A DNA stretch of 7,865 nucleotides. Origin: an uncultured Eubacteriales bacterium. GTDB lineage: Bacteria > Bacillota > Clostridia > TANB77 > CAG-508. The stretch covers positions 1 to 7,865 of the forward strand of contig CACWHO010000022.1 in the NCBI GenBank assembly GCA_902760765.1, given 5' to 3'. The notes under the pieces were generated by a model. It was not told the origin of the DNA. It was given only the letters and a program-made list of their open reading frames with translations, and made no database searches. Shown here in pieces: positions 5,882-7,865 of this stretch (position 1 is the stretch's first letter; each line of letters begins with the position of its first letter). Both the position numbers and the translations under genes were made by a program.

Positions 5882-7156
5882 ATGAAAGATTATCTTGCAA
5901 TAAAGAACATTGAAGCTTTAGAAGTTTTAGATTCAAGAGGAAATCCTACTGTTCAGGTAGAAGTTGTATTAGATGGAGGATTTTCTGGAAAAGCAATTGT
6001 ACCATCAGGTGCCTCAACAGGAAGTTTTGAAGCTGTAGAATTAAGAGACAATGATAAGACACGATATATGGGAAAAGGTGTTACAAGAGCAGTTGAAAAT
6101 GTAAATAAAAAAATTGCAAAAAAACTGATAGATATGAATGTTTATGAACAAAGAAAAATAGATACAGAATTAATAGAGCTAGATGACACATTAAATAAGT
6201 CAAATCTTGGAGCTAATGCTACATTAGGTGTTTCACTTGCAGTAGCAAAAGCTGCAGCAAATTCACTTGGCATGGAATTATATAACTATATAGGTGGAAT
6301 AAATGCAAAAAAATTACCAATTCCCATGATGAATATTTTAAATGGTGGGAAACATTCAGATAACAACATAAGTATTCAAGAATTTATGATTATACCAGTT
6401 GGAGAAATAACATTTGCCGAAAGATTAAAAAGGGGAGTAGATGTATATCAAACATTAAAAAAAGTTTTAAAATTTAAAGGATATTCAGTTGCTGTTGGAG
6501 ACGAAGGTGGTTTTGCACCAAATTTAAAAAATGAAGAAGAAGCATTGGATTTGATAATTGAAGCAATAAAACAAACAGGATTAGAACCAGGAAGAGATAT
6601 ATGTTTAGCATTAGATATTGCAAGTACAGAAATGAAAAATGAAGCGAGAAAAATTGGAAAAGATGGGTACTATTTTTGGAAAACAGAGGTATATAAAACA
6701 ACAGAAGAAATGATAGAGTATTTAACTGAATTAACAGAGAAATATCCAATAATATCAATAGAAGATGGTTTAGCAGAAGAAGATTGGAAATCATGGAAAA
6801 TTTTAACAGAAAAATTAGGAAATAAAATACAATTAGTTGGTGATGATTTATTTGTAACAAACATAAAAAGACTTCAAAGAGGAATTAATGAAAAAGTTGC
6901 AAATTCAATTTTAATTAAACCAAATCAAATTGGTACACTTACAGAAACATTAGACGCAATAGAATTAGCAAAAGTAAATGGATATAAAACGATAATTTCA
7001 CATAGATCTGGAGAGACTGAAGATACAACAATAGCAGATTTAGCAGTTGCAACAAATGCTGGACAAATAAAAACAGGAGCACCATGTAGAACAGATAGAG
7101 TAGCAAAATATAATAGACTTTTAAATATAGAACATGAATTATATTGTGATGAATAA
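5882..7156 (+). CDS. eno: Enolase (phosphopyruvate hydratase)
   Basis: Cytoplasmic glycolytic enzyme converting 2-phosphoglycerate to phosphoenolpyruvate with Mg2+. It has 424 residues from ATG 5882, close to the family's usual 430. The N-terminal domain shows LDSRGNPTVQVEV and the mobile loop PSGASTG (41-47). The barrel domain carries NGGKHSDNN (His158), QEFM (Glu167), GDEGGFAPN (Glu208), the Mg2+ ligands Asp245, Glu294 (in SIEDGLAEEDW) and Asp321 (in VGDDLF), catalytic Lys346 in LIKPNQIG, SHRSGET (373-379) and Lys397 in IKTGAPCRTDR. All catalytic and metal residues are kept. Small local differences from common enolases are IASTEM after Asp245, where AASEF is usual, and Cys402. It is a single gene with its own ribosome site, ending at a probable shared terminator. 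Confidence 0.98.
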   Translation: MKDYLAIKNIEALEVLDSRGNPTVQVEVVLDGGFSGKAIVPSGASTGSFEAVELRDNDKTRYMGKGVTRAVENVNKKIAKKLIDMNVYEQRKIDTELIELDDTLNKSNLGANATLGVSLAVAKAAANSLGMELYNYIGGINAKKLPIPMMNILNGGKHSDNNISIQEFMIIPVGEITFAERLKRGVDVYQTLKKVLKFKGYSVAVGDEGGFAPNLKNEEEALDLIIEAIKQTGLEPGRDICLALDIASTEMKNEARKIGKDGYYFWKTEVYKTTEEMIEYLTELTEKYPIISIEDGLAEEDWKSWKILTEKLGNKIQLVGDDLFVTNIKRLQRGINEKVANSILIKPNQIGTLTETLDAIELAKVNGYKTIISHRSGETEDTTIADLAVATNAGQIKTGAPCRTDRVAKYNRLLNIEHELYCDE

Positions 7157-7158
7157 AT

Positions 7159-7189
7159 AAAGAAGAATAGACTTATTCTATTCTCCTTT
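7159..7189. terminator. Probable bidirectional terminator between eno and the convergent small gene
   Basis: AGAATAGA (7164-7171) pairs perfectly with TCTATTCT (7177-7184) around a CTTAT loop. After one mismatch the stem extends with AAAG (7159-7162) against CTTT (7186-7189). On the plus strand TTTGCTTTT follows; on the minus strand the hairpin is followed by TTCTTTATTTATT. The minus-strand gene's stop codon (7173-7175) lies inside the hairpin, so the two convergent units probably share it. Confidence 0.7.
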
Positions 7190-7431
7190 GCTTTTGAGGT
7201 TGTTCAGCATTAGAAGAATTACACAATTTATCATATTCTTTACATTTGATTTTATATTCCATTTGCATGCATAAATATTTATAATAATAATAAGATTGTT
7301 CATATTGCATCATTGGATTAAACATTGGGTCTTTATACATATCATTTAAGTCTTGTGTAGGATTTTGACCGCATTTGTTGCATCATTGAAAAATCCATAA
7401 AAGGTGGTATATTATTAAAATCTCTATCCAT
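7173..7431 (-). pseudogene. Small Met/Tyr/Cys-rich hypothetical protein, frameshifted
   Basis: The ATG at 7431 (minus strand) has an upstream AAGGA (about 7442-7446 on the plus strand). Its frame reads MDRDFNNIPPFMDFSMMQQ, then runs into TGA ten codons later. Shifting by one base at the AAA run (7374-7376) opens a frame reading CGQNPTQDLNDMYKDPMFNP and onward to a TAA at 7173-7175. Removing one base gives a continuous 85-residue protein: 259 nt is 86 codons plus 1. The product would be rich in Met, contain four consecutive Tyr and five Cys, and end in a charged Gln/Arg tail. I do not recognise the family. Its place downstream of a YlbJ-like gene on the same strand hints at a sporulation-related small protein, which is only an inference. 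Sequencing error, true decay and programmed shifting are all possible; the short A run is not a convincing slippery site. Confidence 0.65.
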
Positions 7432-7568
7432 AAAAATTCATTCCTTCTTTCTTTCTTTAATAAATTGTATTCAAAAAATCTTTTGTTAGAACTATTTTAA
7501 GGCAAATAAAACTTTTAAATTAAAAACTCAATAAAAAATAATTAATATAAATTAAACATGAAAATTAA
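7432..7568 (-). other. AT-rich spacer between the YlbJ-like gene and the small gene
   Basis: This 137-nt gap contains the ribosome site of the small minus-strand gene and very AT-rich DNA. On the minus strand AATACAAT (plus 7464-7471) faintly resembles a sigma-E -10 box, but no matching -35 is convincing. No GC-containing terminator hairpin follows the YlbJ-like gene, so read-through into the small gene is possible. Confidence 0.35.
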
Positions 7569-7865
7569 TTATAAGTTCAAGTTAAAACAAGGAAATGTGT
7601 AAATAAAAATAAAAGTGTAAAATCCAGCAATTATACCATGTAGTAACTTACCTAAAATATATGGTTTAATAGACAAATCTGTTTTTGATGTAATACTTAA
7701 AACTTGCAATAAAACTGACAAACCGCCAAAACCAAGTAAAAAGGCTGTTAAAATTAAGTTAATTGAAATATGTTTAACATTAATGCTTGCAATGTAATTA
7801 ATACCATTTGTAATCTCTAAAAATCCAGTAAGAATTCCATAAATAAATGAAGTATCAATATGCAA
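7569..7865 (-). CDS. ylbJ: C-terminal part of a YlbJ-like sporulation integral membrane protein (partial)
   Basis: The reading frame is open to the window edge, and only the last 98 codons plus a TAA stop (7569-7571) are visible; full YlbJ is about 400 residues. The codon at the edge is TTG and is almost certainly internal, not a start. The fragment is very hydrophobic, with about three membrane segments: GILTGFLEITNGI onward, INLILTAFLLGFGGLSVLLQ and LHGIIAGFYTFIFIY. The combination GFLEITNG, FLLGFGGLSVLLQVLSI, and KTDLSIKPYILGKLLHG is what I know from the C-terminus of YlbJ, a nucleoside-recognition/Gate-type membrane protein made in the mother cell and needed for spore cortex formation in B. 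subtilis. Another Gate-domain membrane protein is the alternative. It is transcribed toward eno, upstream of the broken small gene. Confidence 0.65.
   Translation of the reverse strand: MHIDTSFIYGILTGFLEITNGINYIASINVKHISINLILTAFLLGFGGLSVLLQVLSITSKTDLSIKPYILGKLLHGIIAGFYTFIFIYTFPCFNLNL

Noticed and set aside
7279..7293. ATA/ATT trinucleotide run as a microsatellite
   Set aside because: It is simply the codons for the Tyr run in the frameshifted small gene.
7464..7471. Sigma-E-like -10 box for the small minus-strand gene
   Set aside because: AATACAAT is close to CATACAAT, but no acceptable -35 lies at the right distance, and AT-rich DNA gives such matches often.
1..7865. CRISPR array, toxin-antitoxin pair, prophage or new defence system
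   Set aside because: No spaced direct-repeat series and no relevant domains were found. Apart from the unknown small frameshifted gene, every recognisable gene is a housekeeping or sporulation function.

Overview
The window is a low-GC chromosomal segment that uses the standard genetic code: Trp is TGG and TGA acts as a stop. The genes are AT-rich, most have strong AGGAGG-like ribosome binding sites, and the right edge carries a YlbJ-like sporulation membrane protein. This points to an endospore-forming or sporulation-derived member of the Clostridia/Firmicutes. I cannot name a species.

Left to right: positions 1-14 look like the 3' end of a tRNA (probably tRNA-Asn) including its CCA tail, followed by a rho-independent terminator at 22-62. 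A 9-bp direct repeat and promoter elements precede a large P-type ATPase of the MgtA Mg2+-importing type (191-2830). Next is glutamate racemase murI (2941-3693). Between murI and recN lies the most structured non-coding stretch. It holds a 188-nt inverted-repeat element with 27-bp perfect arms (3700-3887), then a near-consensus LexA/SOS-type box, a textbook sigma-A promoter (TTGACT-N17-TATAAT), a second dyad and a leader hairpin, all leading into recN (4089-5720). Enolase follows (5882-7156). A hairpin after eno probably terminates transcription from both sides.

On the minus strand, converging on eno, are a small Met/Tyr/Cys-rich gene broken by a 1-nt frameshift (7173-7431) and the C-terminal 98 codons of a YlbJ-like protein (7569 to beyond the window end).

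The plus-strand genes are housekeeping functions: Mg2+ uptake, D-glutamate for peptidoglycan, double-strand-break repair and glycolysis. They are separated by 110-395 nt gaps with their own signals, so they look like separate transcription units, not one pathway operon. I see no phage, CRISPR, toxin-antitoxin or secondary-metabolite locus. The items most worth checking are the 188-nt hairpin element, the SOS-like control region of recN, the substituted TM4 motif of the P-type ATPase and the frameshifted small gene.
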